A model generated the notes under the pieces. It was not told where the DNA came from, did not search any database, and saw only the letters and a program-made list of their open reading frames with translations. This document shows positions 29,615 to 40,285 of a DNA stretch of 64,000 bases, piece after piece. The translations under genes and the position numbers were made by a program. Location: NCBI GenBank assembly GCA_945859605.1, contig OX243826.1:484416-548415 (forward strand), read 5' to 3'. This DNA is from Lumbricus rubellus. Taxonomy: Eukaryota > Annelida > Clitellata > Crassiclitellata > Lumbricidae. The first letter of the stretch is position 1, and each line of letters starts with the position of its first letter.

Positions 29615-30720
29615 ATTAGCAAAAGCGGAACTTACGGCATTCTTGACTACTACTTGGAAATTTTTGCATCCGGGGAAAAATAAAATAGTTTTTTCGGATT
29701 GGCTGACTCGCGAGATTAGTCAGTTACCCCCGCAAATAAAACCACCCATTCATAGGTTCAAACTTCGAGAGACTGCGACGGCCATCAAAGGGTTTACAAA
29801 AAGATACACGATCGATGGCGACAACGGGATCGATGTTGCAACTTTTCTCAAGGCTGTAAGACCGCATGTAGTTAGGCTGCTAGGGAAAAATCGCGGGGTA
29901 AAAGTTCAATTCGATCTCATGTGCGAAATGGAGAAAGTAGATATGAAAACCGGCGAAGTAGTAACGGCTGAGCCTAATTTCAAATCAAAGAGTGATATTA
30001 TTTTAGAAGCAACCGATGTGAGGGAAATATATGCCAACGCAGCGGATAAAATTAAGGAGAGCATGGCAAGTTTTCAGATGCGGGGGAGTAATTGGAGATT
30101 CAAAACCGTTTTGAAGTTGGATATCGATACAGTGGTATACAAACCATTGAAAGGAAGTTCTTATATTCCACTTCCAGATTATTTAGCGAATAAAAAGGCT
30201 ATTATTAATATGAAGAACGAAGACGATGAATGCTTCAAGTGGTGCGTAACGAGAGCTGTAAACCCAGTTGACAAAAATACAGAAAGAATTACGAAAGAAT
30301 TAATTAGACAGTCTGAGGAACTCAATTGGTCTGGTATTGAATTCCCAGTAGCAGCGGATGCTAATGTGCTGAGTAAGTTTGAGAGAAATAATAATATTAG
30401 TGTTAATGTTTTTGGTTACGAGAAAGAAGTGAATGTATTCCCACTATATATATCAAAGCATGAGAATGATAGGTGTGTAGATCTATTACTCATTTCTGAT
30501 GGAGAAAAGAAGCATTATTGTTGGATCAGGAATTTCAACAGATTGCTGGCACTACGAACAGAAAAATCTCATAATTCAATGCACTATTGTAGAAGATGTT
30601 TAATCGGTTTTAGAAAGGTAGAATCGCTTCACAAACATACTGAGTACTGTTCGCAGCAGGACGCCCAACGAATAGAACTTCCAGAACCTGGGACTATGCT
30701 AAGTTTTACACATCACTATA
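29615..30720 (+). pseudogene. polB: Polinton 2 polB, segment 2 (middle N-terminal region)
   Basis: The polymerase frame resumes after the Academ-like insertion (AELTAFLTTTWKFLH region) and runs through the conserved GIDVATFLKAVRPHVVRLLG block to a C2H2-like finger (CRRCLIGF...HKHTEYC). It is cut after SFTHHY by the second insertion, whose TATA duplication is at 30717-30720 and 32342-32345. No other break is seen in the segment. Confidence 0.9.
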
Positions 30721-32341
30721 CTGCCGTGCTAAGCAAAAAGACAGTAACTCAAAAAAGACGATTTTGCGTAAAACGATAAAGAAGAAATCGGTTTAATTCA
30801 ACCAGAAATAAAGCTAGAATCTTTCTGAATTTTTGCAAGCAGTTATATATAAACTACTGAATTTTGAAACTAAACTCGTTTTTTGTGAAATTTGTGTGAA
30901 AATTGTATAAAAATGAGATACTGCTTTTTTGCTTAGTATCGAAGAATTGAACATCGGTTTGATGCTAAGCAAGAAAGCAGTAACTCATCGTACGGTAGAA
31001 CGGGCTGGTGAAAAATAATTGTTCTCTTTGCGATACAAGAATGAAATTTGGTATATACCACGAACATGTCCTAAGAAAAATATTTGGCTATAGGGTCATT
31101 GCAGATTTGCCCTCTGGCCCCAATGGCAGCCATTTTCCAAAATGGCCGACAGATATACATATTTTTAAATATCTCGGCTTCTATTTAACTTAGAAGTGTC
31201 ATCTTAGTGTCTAATCATACATATTTAGGGACGATGATTCCAATAGTGCCATCTAAAACCAACTCTGGCTTCAACGGCGGCCATTTTTCAAAATGGCCGA
31301 CCAAAATCGTGATTTTTTAATATCTCAGCATTAAAACCACTTAGAATCGTCATCTTGGTGCCTAAATATACATAGTTAGAGACAAGGATTCCAATGGGGC
31401 CACGCAAAACTTCATCTGGCCTCAATGGCGGTCATTTACAAAATGGCCGTCCAAAATGTGAATTTTGCAAATCCCTCTTTTTGGGACGGCCATTTTAGAA
31501 AATGGTGGTCATTGAGGTCACTGGGAACTATGCGATGGTCCTATTGAGATCTCTGACTGAAATGTGCATGTTTTGACACCAAGATGACAATTCCAAGTGA
31601 ACTGAAAGCCGAGATATTAACAAATCCCTATTTTTGGGTCCGCCATTTTGAAAAATGGCCGCCTATGAGGCCATGGGGAACTTTGTGATGGCCCTATTGG
31701 GATCCTTGATCTGAGATGTGTATGTTTTGACACCAAGATGACGATTCTAAGTTAATTGAAAGCCGTGATATTGACAAATCCTTCTTGTTGGGTCGGCCAT
31801 TTTGGAAAATGGCCGCCATTGAGGCCATTGGGAAAATTTGGATGGCTCCACTGGATTCCGTGACCCTTAATGTGTATGTTTTGACACCAAGATGACGATT
31901 CTAAGTGAATTGTAAGCTGAGAAATTTAAAAATCCATATTTTGAACGCCATTTTGGAAAATGGCCGCCATTCAGACCCATGGGGAAACTTTTAGATGACT
32001 TTATTGGACTCCTTGACCTTGAATGTGTATGTTTTGACACCAAGATGACGATTCTAGGTGATTTGAAAGCCGATATATTGAAATATCTGTACATCGGTCG
32101 GCCTTGAATATACATGGAATACTAAGCAAGAAGACAGTAACTCAAGTTACTGCTTTTTTGCTTAGTATGACGACCCAATTTTGAGATACTGTTAATTTCG
32201 TTTCCGTTTTTTTCCATGTTCCCGGACCGATACCGTTTCCTTGCTTCCAGATATGATAGAACATGTTGTCAGGATGTGAAAACAAGTGCTAACTCAAAAA
32301 CGGAAAAACTTGAGTTACTGTCTTTTTGCTTAGCACGGCAG
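30721..32341 (+). mobile_element. 1.6-kb non-autonomous element with 32-bp TIRs and 4-bp TATA duplication
   Basis: Perfect inverted termini CTGCCGTGCTAAGCAAAAAGACAGTAACTCAA bound the element (30721-30752 and 32310-32341). TATA flanks both ends and the polB frame is interrupted exactly there. Further copies of the GCTAAGCA.GA.AGTAACTCA end motif occur inside (30930-30990 and 32120-32170), so this is a composite. Its middle is a foldback of Academ-like arm units. No gene is recognised. A 4-bp duplication is known for several superfamilies, so none is assigned. Confidence 0.8.
30993..32110. repeat. Coding-free foldback of Academ-like arm units inside the second insertion
   Basis: It starts with TAGAACGGGCTGGTGAAAAA, a diverged form of the 24992 terminus. 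Three units in one orientation (31040-31470) are followed by four in the other (31480-32105), all with the AAAATGGCCG palindrome and the CACCAAGATGACGATTCTAA word. It looks like a non-autonomous relative of the larger element whose right terminus is lost. Confidence 0.72.
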
Positions 32342-34831
32342 TATAGAAAGATGAGAGTACCGTTTGTGTACTTTGCCGACTTTGAGTCGTTCATCAAACC
32401 TATCGGTACATGCCAGCCCGTTCCTAGCACGTCTTACACCAACAAGTACCAAAAACATACGCCCAGCTCGTTTTGTTATCATTTGAAATGCTTCGACGAC
32501 GATGTTTATTCTCAAGAGCCTGTGAGGTTTACAGCTGAAAACGAAGACGATGATGTCGCTCAGAAATTCATAGACAGTCTCGAAGAAAATGTGAAACGAA
32601 TATATAACCAGTTCAAATTCCCAAAGAAAATGATATTCGGAAAGAAAGAGCAGGAGCTTTTCGACTCGGCTACTGTTTGCCATATATGCGGGGGAGAATT
32701 TATAGACGATGAAAAACGAGTACGAGATCACTGTCATTTGACTGGAAAATTTAGAGGTGCCGCTCACAACCTTTGTAATCTGAAATTCAAAGTCCCCAAG
32801 TTCTTCCCCGTCGTATTTCACAATTTGACCGGTTATGACAGCCATTTATTTATCAAGAAATTACGAGGTGAACACGGCGAGAAAATCAAATGCATTCCCT
32901 GTAACGAAGAAAAGTATATCTCATTCAGCAGAGAGGTCGTCGTCGATAAGTTTGTAGATGCAGATGGAAAAGAGAGAGAAGTCAAACGCGAATTACGTTT
33001 CATCGATAGTCTTAGATTCATGCCCCAGAGTCTCGACGCGTTATCGAAAAATCTTCAGAAAGATCAGTGCAAGAATTTAGGGAAATTTTTTGAGGGTGAG
33101 AAGTTGGATCTTTTACTCAGAAAAGGCGTTTACCCATATGATTACGTCGACGGTGTTGAAAGATTAAACGAAACCGAATTGCCGCCGAAACATGCCTTCT
33201 ATTCAAAACTAACCGATTCGGGTATCAGCGAAAAAGATTACGCGCACGCGAAAACGGTATGGGACAAATTTGAATGCAAAACATTACGTCAATATCACGA
33301 CTTGTACAATTTATCGGATGTTCTATTATTAGCGGATGTGTTCGAAAACTTCAGAGACGTCTGTATGAAGCACTACAACCTAGATCCTGCGTGGTACTAC
33401 ACTAGCCCAGGACTTGCATGGGATGCGGCGTTGAAGACGACTGGTGTAGAGTTGGAGTTGTTGAGCGACTACGATATGTTACTGATGATCAAGCAGGGAA
33501 TACGAGGAGGCGTCAGCACGATTTCACATCGATACGCGAAGGCGAACAACGAGTACATGGGGGAAGCTTTCAATCCCACCCAGCATTCAGTATTCATTCC
33601 ATACTTGGACGCGAACAACTTGTACGGATGGGCGATGAGCAAGCCGCTACCGACTCATGGGTTTGAATGGATGAACGATGACGAATTGAATGATTGGAGG
33701 AACATTACCGAACGAGATGGAGTGGGATGTGTGTTAGAAGTCGACTTAGAATATCCAGAGGAATTGCACGACCTGCATAATGATTATCCTCTCGCTCCGG
33801 AGAGTGTAAAACCCGCGGGATCGAATGTAGCGAAACTAATTCCAAACTTGAATGACAAAGTAAAGTACGTCCTTCATTACGAAAATTTAAAATTGTATGA
33901 AAGTCTCGGATTGAAAATCGTAAAAATACATCGAGGAATAAAATTCGTGGAAAGTGCCTGGCTGAAAAAGTATATCGATCTGAATACCAACCTGAGAACG
34001 AAAGCTACGAACGATTTTGAGAAAGACTTTTTCAAGCTGATGAACAATAGCGTTTTCGGTAAAACAATGGAAGCTATCGAGAATCGAGTTGACATACGAT
34101 TGGTGAGTGATGAGAGGGAAGCTATCAAGCTAGTCGCGAAAACTAATTATGACAGACGAACTATTTTCGAGGAAAACCTCATCGCTGTTCACATGAAAAA
34201 GACCAAGTTGTTTTACAACAAGCCGATATATCTAGGGATGTGCATATTAGACACCAGTAAGACGCTCATGTATGAGTTTCATTATAATTACATCAAGGCC
34301 AAGTACGGAGATAGGGCCAAGCTATTATTCACCGATACTGATTCTTTGGCGTATGAAATTAAAACGGAGGACTTCTACAAAGATATTTCCCCCGACGTCC
34401 AAAGTATGTTCGATACTTCGGACTATCCGAGCGATCATCCATCAGGTATAGAAACGGGTGTAAATAAAAAAGTGGTTGGTATGTTCAAAGACGAGGCCGC
34501 GGGAAAACAGATTGAAGAATTTGTCGGTCTGCGATCCAAGTTGTACTCTTACAAAATGGCGGGTGAAGACTACAAGAAATGTAAAGGTGTGAAAAAGAAC
34601 GTCGTCAAGAAATCAATCACTCACGCAGATTACAAAGACTGCGTGTTTACGAAAAGACAACAGTCGAGAGCGATGAACGTCATTCGATCCTATCGTCATG
34701 AAATTTACACCGAAGAAGTAAATAAAATAGCTCTGTCCGCCGACGACGACAAAAGAGTAATAATGGACGACGGGATCCACACCCTAGCCTATGGGCACTA
34801 CACGCTGAAAACTAAACAAAATAAAGAATAA
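32342..34831 (+). pseudogene. polB: Polinton 2 polB, segment 3 (exonuclease and polymerase domains)
   Basis: The frame resumes at RKMRVPFVYFADFES (ExoI) and runs unbroken to the stop. It contains a zinc region (CHICGGEF...RDHCHLTGKF), ExoII (HNLTGYDSH), motif A (LDANNLYGWAM), motif B (MNNSVFGKTME), motif C (FTDTDSLAY) and the C-terminal SKLYSYKM block. All catalytic motifs are intact, unlike the rest of the gene, which is interrupted twice upstream. An apparent ORF start at 32216 is insertion sequence. The gene ends 16 bases before the zinc-ribbon gene. Confidence 0.92.
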
Positions 34832-34847
34832 TTTACACTAATATAAA

Positions 34848-35177
34848 ATGGATGCGGTAAAAAAAGTGTGTACCAAATGCAAAATAGAAAAAAGCTTGGA
34901 CGAATTTCACAAAGATAATGCACAAAAGAACGGACGCTATCCGAGCTGCAAACTTTGTAAAAATACCAAAGTGAAAGAGCTTGCACACAAATACGCAAGA
35001 CAGGAAATTAGGGAGACAAAAGACACAAAAGTTTGCAGTCGGTGTAAAATAAATCAGAACATATCGGAATACGTCAACAATCGATTTCAAAAAGATGGAA
35101 AGGCGAATGAATGCAAAAATTGTAGGCGAAAATATTATCTCGCCTGCGTAGAAGCTCAAAAGCTCATTAGTTTGTGA
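34848..35177 (+). CDS. Polinton double zinc-ribbon protein (109 aa), copy 2
   Basis: Counterpart of 7221-7550. CTKC...CKLC and CSRC...CKNC give two zinc ribbons. A few conservative changes (KNGRYPSCKLC versus KSGYYPSCKIC) separate the copies. It is intact and lies between polB and the protease. Confidence 0.65.
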   Translation: MDAVKKVCTKCKIEKSLDEFHKDNAQKNGRYPSCKLCKNTKVKELAHKYARQEIRETKDTKVCSRCKINQNISEYVNNRFQKDGKANECKNCRRKYYLACVEAQKLISL

Positions 35178-35199
35178 AACATCTAGATGAAATATTAAA

Positions 35200-35634
35200 A
35201 TGAGCTATACAACTGTGAAAAACATAAATGTGGAAGGTGTAGTCCTCCCGAATCATCCGTTGACAAATTTTGAACTACTAGATGCTGCTAAGAAGCTCAA
35301 TATCCCTAATTTCCGGGGAGTATTTCTCAGAGACGAGCTGCCGAAGAAACCTGGCCGGACTGAATGCGGGATATTGAATCTAGACGATTCTAATGGAACC
35401 GGCTCGCACTGGGTCGCTTTTTCAAAAAACGGCAAGGACAAAATATATTTCGACAGCTATGGCCTGCCCCCTCCTACAGAACTGGTAGAGTATTTACAGA
35501 GTCCCGTGTACTACAATAGCGAGCGCGTGCAGCCCGACAACGAAGTGTTTTGCGGACATCTATGCCTGCACGTCCTGAAAAAAACATGCAAAGATGGAGT
35601 GACTTTTCAAGAAGTTATAAACAGCCTGCATTGA
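35200..35634 (+). CDS. Polinton adenain-like cysteine protease (144 aa), copy 2
   Basis: Catalytic His in GSHWVAF, Asp in YFDSYG, Gln in RVQPDN and Cys in FCGHLCLH are all present. It differs from the copy at 6764-7198 by a single early residue (LPNHP versus LANHP), the most conserved gene of the pair, which suggests purifying selection or recent common origin. It is expected to process capsid proteins. Confidence 0.9.
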   Translation: MSYTTVKNINVEGVVLPNHPLTNFELLDAAKKLNIPNFRGVFLRDELPKKPGRTECGILNLDDSNGTGSHWVAFSKNGKDKIYFDSYGLPPPTELVEYLQSPVYYNSERVQPDNEVFCGHLCLHVLKKTCKDGVTFQEVINSLH

Positions 35635-35656
35635 AAATTATATTCAGATGTAAAAA

Positions 35657-36406
35657 ATGCCTGTTGATAAATTTGGACATACAGATTCAGGATCTACGCA
35701 AAGAGTAATTGCCGGGGGAGTTACTGAAAGTCAAGTAAATAGTACTTTTCTACGGCTAGATGGAGCAAACCCGGCGACTGGCGACCTAAATATGAGTGGT
35801 CATACTATTAGAGGTCTGCCTACAACGAATACAGCGAATACAGCGAATACTTCGGAAACGGGAATAGATGAGGCCGTGAGTCGGGGGCAAGTAATAGATT
35901 TACTGCAGAATCACGACGACGTCCCAACCGACAATAATCATTTGACGAATAAGAAATACGTCGATGAACAACTTACTTCGAAAGTGGCGGCGGTGGTAGG
36001 GCCCGCGGTTAGTGCTTGCAGTTCAACTCAACAGGCTATACTCGCTAGAACCCAGACTGCAGTTACTTTTGACGTAATAAGATGCGGCACCGCAAAACAC
36101 GGTATTGAACAGGGTGTCGGAGCGACTTCTTTCTTCCCCAGTAAAGCCGGGTACTATATCGTTTCGGCGTACATAGAATTTTGTAACAATAGTAATTCCG
36201 CGTATGGCACCGTCCACCTGTATAAAAATGGGGCGTCGTACATGCAAATTGCGGGCGGAGGGGCTACGGGAGGTTCGTACAACCATTCAACCGGTAGTGC
36301 CGTAGTTTTTCTAGACGAGTTCGATTACCTCGACATACACGCTTTTTCATCTGTCGCTACGCGCATATTAGCTAGAGACTTTTCAGCGGTATTCATACGG
36401 CCCTAA
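35657..36406 (+). CDS. Polinton fibre-like protein A (249 aa), copy 2
   Basis: Same layout as 5983-6741: attachment-type N-terminus, NTANT repeat (one unit fewer), then a C1q/TNF-like C-terminus (AGYYIVSAYIEF, VHLYKNG). Differences cluster near the C-terminal ~40 residues (GGATGGSYNHSTGSAVVFLD), as expected for a surface-exposed tip. Confidence 0.75.
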   Translation: MPVDKFGHTDSGSTQRVIAGGVTESQVNSTFLRLDGANPATGDLNMSGHTIRGLPTTNTANTANTSETGIDEAVSRGQVIDLLQNHDDVPTDNNHLTNKKYVDEQLTSKVAAVVGPAVSACSSTQQAILARTQTAVTFDVIRCGTAKHGIEQGVGATSFFPSKAGYYIVSAYIEFCNNSNSAYGTVHLYKNGASYMQIAGGGATGGSYNHSTGSAVVFLDEFDYLDIHAFSSVATRILARDFSAVFIRP

Positions 36407-36430
36407 TTAATAAAAATTATTATATTCAAA

Positions 36431-37348
36431 ATGCCTGTTGATAAATTTGGACATACAGATTCAGGATCTACTCAAAGAATAATTGCAGGGGGCGTTACGC
36501 TGTCCCAAGTAAATAGTACTTTTCTAAGGGTAGATGGAGCAAATCCGGCGACTGGGAATCTAAATATGAATGGCCATCATCTCGTAGGGTTACCGACTGA
36601 TTACCCTTTTACGGGTAACGGGGGTGACGCTATTAGTTCTGCCCAGGCTATCGCCCTAGTCGCCGATAAAATCACTAATAGCGTCGAGCCTGCCGGTATT
36701 AGAGATTACGTTTCGGGTATGAGGGTATCTCCGGGCAATCTAGTGAGAAATACGACGAGTGGTATTATATATAGGTTCGAAGGAACGGCTGGAGCTATAA
36801 CAGCGGCGCCAGCATTATCCGCGAATTGGAGACCTACAACCGGACCGGCTATTTGTGTGTTGAGAGAGGGTGAGGGAGGAGCATCCGCAATCGTAAGTGG
36901 TGGCGGCGCATTCTCGGGCACATATGCAACGCATGGTGGAGCATTCTCAGGCGCATATGTAATGCACCATCAATTAACGGTCGTTGCTATCAATACGGAT
37001 TCGGCGTATACGACGTCCTTGGGCTTAATAACTATTCCTCGTACAGGCGTATATCGACTTAGTGGATACGCGAAATTCTTGATAGGAAATGACAGTCCGA
37101 GCGTAAAAACAATCAGGGTTGCGTATGTCAAAGACGAGATACATAATAACGAACTTTTTGAATACACGCTGGGCGGGCAAACAGCCGACATCATAGTATC
37201 GCTCGTATTACCAACCGTCGCCATATTTTTCAACGCCAACGATAAGCTCGGTATGAAGGTATATTCTGCCACATCCGGAAACACTCCAACAACCGGTCGC
37301 CTTCTTCTCAGGGCCGGAGCTGGATTGCAGGTCGAGTTTTTGTACTAG
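36431..37348 (+). CDS. Polinton fibre-like protein B (305 aa), copy 2
   Basis: Same layout as 5043-5957. Residues ~1-45 and ~70-215 are nearly the same as in copy 1, but ~46-70 (HHLVGLPTDYPFTGNGG) and ~218-250 (SVKTIRVAYVKDEI, LGGQTADIIV) are strongly diverged, giving a mosaic. The C-terminal C1q/TNF-like pattern ends LQVEFLY. It is convergent with the capsid gene. Confidence 0.75.
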   Translation: MPVDKFGHTDSGSTQRIIAGGVTLSQVNSTFLRVDGANPATGNLNMNGHHLVGLPTDYPFTGNGGDAISSAQAIALVADKITNSVEPAGIRDYVSGMRVSPGNLVRNTTSGIIYRFEGTAGAITAAPALSANWRPTTGPAICVLREGEGGASAIVSGGGAFSGTYATHGGAFSGAYVMHHQLTVVAINTDSAYTTSLGLITIPRTGVYRLSGYAKFLIGNDSPSVKTIRVAYVKDEIHNNELFEYTLGGQTADIIVSLVLPTVAIFFNANDKLGMKVYSATSGNTPTTGRLLLRAGAGLQVEFLY

Positions 37349-37356
37349 GTAACCGT

Positions 37357-37392
37357 AGATACCTATCGTTCATATACGCGCGATAGGTATCT
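37357..37392. terminator. Conserved hairpin between convergent fibre and capsid genes, copy 2
   Basis: A 12-bp perfect stem (AGATACCTATCG ... CGATAGGTATCT) with a 12-base loop; counterpart of 4999-5034. The stem is conserved and the loop is not. Confidence 0.5.
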
Positions 37393-37425
37393 GTAAGTCT
37401 CATTATTCTTCAACGTTATCTTTCT

Positions 37426-38718
37426 TCAATATACCACACTCATTTTCTGTCCGTCCGATTGAAACCTCAGTAACTTGTCTGAAATCACCACTGCGTATGC
37501 TTCCGTATTAGCCAGCGGCGCCGTATTGAACGTGCCTTTGATCTGGATATCGACCACCGATGACTTCAGACGCTCGGATTGCTTGCTCACGTCAAACACC
37601 ATAATCGGAAACAGATCTTTGAAGTCCGAGGGTGTGATATTGCATTGCGTCATTAGTTCGTCCATTCCATAGTATTTTTCACTGAACGCGGCTGCTGCTC
37701 GGTACGCCCGCGAGAATTGTTGATTCGGAAATGATAGATTATAGTCGACAACTGGATATCGGTCCTGGTTCATCATCACGAACATGTTTTTGAGGTCGCA
37801 ATGATTGAAAATGGATGGATTGTGTAGTTGATCGCCGCTTTTGTCGGTTTGAAAACCCAAGATGATGTACCTAGGCTTCTCGGGTAATGTCTTGACGCTA
37901 AGTCTCCAGCTAAAATTAGTCGACTGTGCGACGGAGGTGGTATCGCATTGACGAGCTCTGTACGCAACTGGCAGCGACGCTTTCGATTCGATCGTTTTGT
38001 ACAATTGCATCTTCTCCATATCCGCGGGAATAACGTGAGGCATGAACCATGAGATTTTGTCTAGCCTAACTTTCCCTGCATCCGCGGTGGCGAGTCTAAA
38101 AATTGCGTCATCATCGGCTTTACGAACCAGAGTTAGCGTATGTTTCACACCAAAAACAACCTTGTCGTAATCATCGCAAAATCCGAAAATATGCTTCAAT
38201 GGAACTACAAAGCTGAAAGTACCTTTGGCATTTGGTTTTTGAATTATATACGACTGTCTCACAGCGAAACCTCGATTATCCGCGATAGCAGCCGTCGCTC
38301 CGCTGTCCTTGTACCACAACTGATTCAGACCTTGAGCTAGTTGAAAATCATTCGGGTATTTGAGTAATCCGAGCATCGTCGTTGCTTGACCTGGGTGAAA
38401 TATCGATTCAATTTCCTGATTCGACAGGGAATACGAAATTTGGCTGAAAAGATGCATGAGCCCATTATTCGTAAGAGTTGCTTCATCGAGATCGGCGTAG
38501 AAGTGGATGTTGTTCGCCTTCGTCAATCTACCCTCGAACAGCAGGTAAGATTCTGATGGATGACAAAATAGATCTTGAAGTTCGATGTTTATTCTAATCT
38601 CGCCGGAGGTGTTTAGATTCGCCCCCGATATCGGCTCATACTCGTACCATTCGTAGCGTTCGACGCTTTCATCGCTCAATGGTTGTTCGGTAAATCTCAG
38701 AATATCGGATGATTGCAT
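37426..38718 (-). CDS. Polinton major capsid protein (430 aa), copy 2
   Basis: Double jelly-roll type capsid protein, intact, with the NNGLMHLFSQISYSLSNQEIE-type block at ~80-100 and PGQATTMLGLLKYP. One residue shorter than copy 1 because of a small change near residues 70-77 (NNIHFYADLD versus NNNTSYADAD), a likely surface loop. First gene of a minus-strand run of capsid genes read toward lower coordinates last. Confidence 0.88.
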   Translation of the reverse strand: MQSSDILRFTEQPLSDESVERYEWYEYEPISGANLNTSGEIRINIELQDLFCHPSESYLLFEGRLTKANNIHFYADLDEATLTNNGLMHLFSQISYSLSNQEIESIFHPGQATTMLGLLKYPNDFQLAQGLNQLWYKDSGATAAIADNRGFAVRQSYIIQKPNAKGTFSFVVPLKHIFGFCDDYDKVVFGVKHTLTLVRKADDDAIFRLATADAGKVRLDKISWFMPHVIPADMEKMQLYKTIESKASLPVAYRARQCDTTSVAQSTNFSWRLSVKTLPEKPRYIILGFQTDKSGDQLHNPSIFNHCDLKNMFVMMNQDRYPVVDYNLSFPNQQFSRAYRAAAAFSEKYYGMDELMTQCNITPSDFKDLFPIMVFDVSKQSERLKSSVVDIQIKGTFNTAPLANTEAYAVVISDKLLRFQSDGQKMSVVY

Positions 38719-38745
38719 TTTTACTACTACGCGATAATATATTTT

Positions 38746-39204
38746 TTACGCGACCTTCATTCCGGCGCCGTTCAGCGAGCGTACTAGATCTTGTATCGAC
38801 ATGGCGCCGTTCTTCTTCAGACCCTCCCCCATCATCAGATTATTAATATTCGGGATATTCGAGATCGACCCAACGCTACCGACGCCACTCAGCCGCTCTA
38901 AAATTTGTCTAGTTTCTGGCGTAACAGCCTGTTTCTGAGGAGTAGGAGCAGGAGTAAACAGTTTGGCTACTGCTTTGTCCACTACTCGTTTGCCGGCGTC
39001 GATTGCGGCTGTTTTCCCAACGTCGATGGCCTTTTTCCCAATTTCTTTCGCCACGTCTTTACTCGCGCTGAGAGCGGTCGTTGCTAATTGTTTGGCGGCG
39101 TTCGACGTTACTAGCCGTTTGAAAAATCCCGAAATTGTATCGAATATTCCTGATCCTCCGATAACGTATTGTTTTCTATACCTCCTTCTATTAATGACTT
39201 GCAT
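38746..39204 (-). CDS. Polinton small basic amphipathic protein (152 aa), copy 2
   Basis: Same protein as 3169-3636. Conserved basic start (NRRRYRKQ), GGSGIFDTISGFFKR segment and Ala/Lys helix. The Pro/Thr linker and the segment after it are the most variable part (three residues shorter). Probably a virion core or membrane-interacting protein; unproven. Confidence 0.7.
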   Translation of the reverse strand: MQVINRRRYRKQYVIGGSGIFDTISGFFKRLVTSNAAKQLATTALSASKDVAKEIGKKAIDVGKTAAIDAGKRVVDKAVAKLFTPAPTPQKQAVTPETRQILERLSGVGSVGSISNIPNINNLMMGEGLKKNGAMSIQDLVRSLNGAGMKVA

Positions 39205-39216
39205 TTTTTCTGCATT

Positions 39217-40119
39217 TTACAATGTCATCATTATATTTTTGTAAGCATCTTTACTCAGCACTTCCTGCCTCAATAACGCGTCGCACATCGCCACGATCTC
39301 GTTTCTCACGCCGGTATTACCTGCTTTGAAGCTTTGAAATCGTAGTTCTAGCTGTTTCGCTAATACGTTTGGATCTTCGGAAATAACGATTACACCACCC
39401 ACGCCTTTACCCACCGCATTACGAGTCCTCTTTTCCCATATCGGCTTGATAATTTCTCTATATTTGACGCTCGAAGATGCTTTCGGTTTGTTGGGATTTT
39501 TTGGCTGTCTGATAGCATCCGACGCGAGTAGAATCTCGGCGTAATCATCTCTATCATTATTATCGTATATCGACGTGTTCGGCTGTTTCATCGTCAACAA
39601 CTCCCAAAGCCCCGGTGTTCCGCTATACGTCTTATTTCCAACCGTCACATCGTCTCCTTGAATAAAAATCGGAGTGTCGCCGATGTAGAATTGACTATTT
39701 TTTGATCGTATTCCGAACGTCGTGTCTACGATTTTTCTATCGGAGGCGTATTGATGAAGGTACTTGGTGGCTACATCACCTAATTCTAAAGTTCTAATAT
39801 CCTCAGTCGGATCGTCGCTATACGCTTCTATCGAGGGATACTGAGGAAATTGAATCTTCAACGAAGCGGGTAGCGTCTGTAGTGCGTTTGTAGTAGCTAT
39901 CGAGTTTTCTTTGATGGCGGATAGTAAGACATTTTGCTCTTTGGAAATTGCGGATTGCGAATCGACGATAGGCTTGTACAGCTTGGTTAATTCTTGTTGC
40001 AGCCCCGAATCCCCCAATCTCTCCGATAAAAAGTTTTGTTGAATATTCTTCTTGGACTTCAGAAACTCTTCGACTATGAAATTTCTTTTCGCCGGGTCAT
40101 CTATCTTTAGAAACGACAT
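39217..40119 (-). CDS. Polinton conserved protein of unknown function (300 aa), copy 2
   Basis: The start is placed at MSFLKIDD (40119), shared with copy 1. The frame is open upstream to 40245 and would add 42 residues, with seven C/R-R-K-T repeats encoded by the 12-bp array, but copy 1 has a stop in that part. Family motifs FYIGDTPIFI and SGTPGLWELL are present. The role is unknown. Confidence 0.72.
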   Translation of the reverse strand: MSFLKIDDPAKRNFIVEEFLKSKKNIQQNFLSERLGDSGLQQELTKLYKPIVDSQSAISKEQNVLLSAIKENSIATTNALQTLPASLKIQFPQYPSIEAYSDDPTEDIRTLELGDVATKYLHQYASDRKIVDTTFGIRSKNSQFYIGDTPIFIQGDDVTVGNKTYSGTPGLWELLTMKQPNTSIYDNNDRDDYAEILLASDAIRQPKNPNKPKASSSVKYREIIKPIWEKRTRNAVGKGVGGVIVISEDPNVLAKQLELRFQSFKAGNTGVRNEIVAMCDALLRQEVLSKDAYKNIMMTL

Positions 40120-40124
40120 TTTTA

Positions 40125-40225
40125 ATAAAAAATTTAATGTTTTTCGACATGTTTTCCGACGTGTTTTTCGACGTGTTTTTCTACATGTTTTTCTACATGT
40201 TTTTCGACATGTGTAAAAACACAAG
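40125..40225 (-). repeat. 12-bp tandem repeat upstream of the 300-residue protein gene
   Basis: About seven units of a 12-mer like ACATGTCGAAAA on the minus strand. The CATGT/ACATG halves make each unit partly palindromic. Counterpart of 2155-2235. Confidence 0.75.
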
Positions 40226-40285
40226 TTAGACGTATTTTCAGACATAGCGACATAGGTCTACATAGGTCTACAAAACTCTACAAGT

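Noticed and set aside
32216..32341. Upstream ATG giving polB segment 3 a new N-terminus (MFPDRYRFLASRYD)
   Set aside because: These bases belong to the second nested transposon; the polymerase sequence starts only after its right end.
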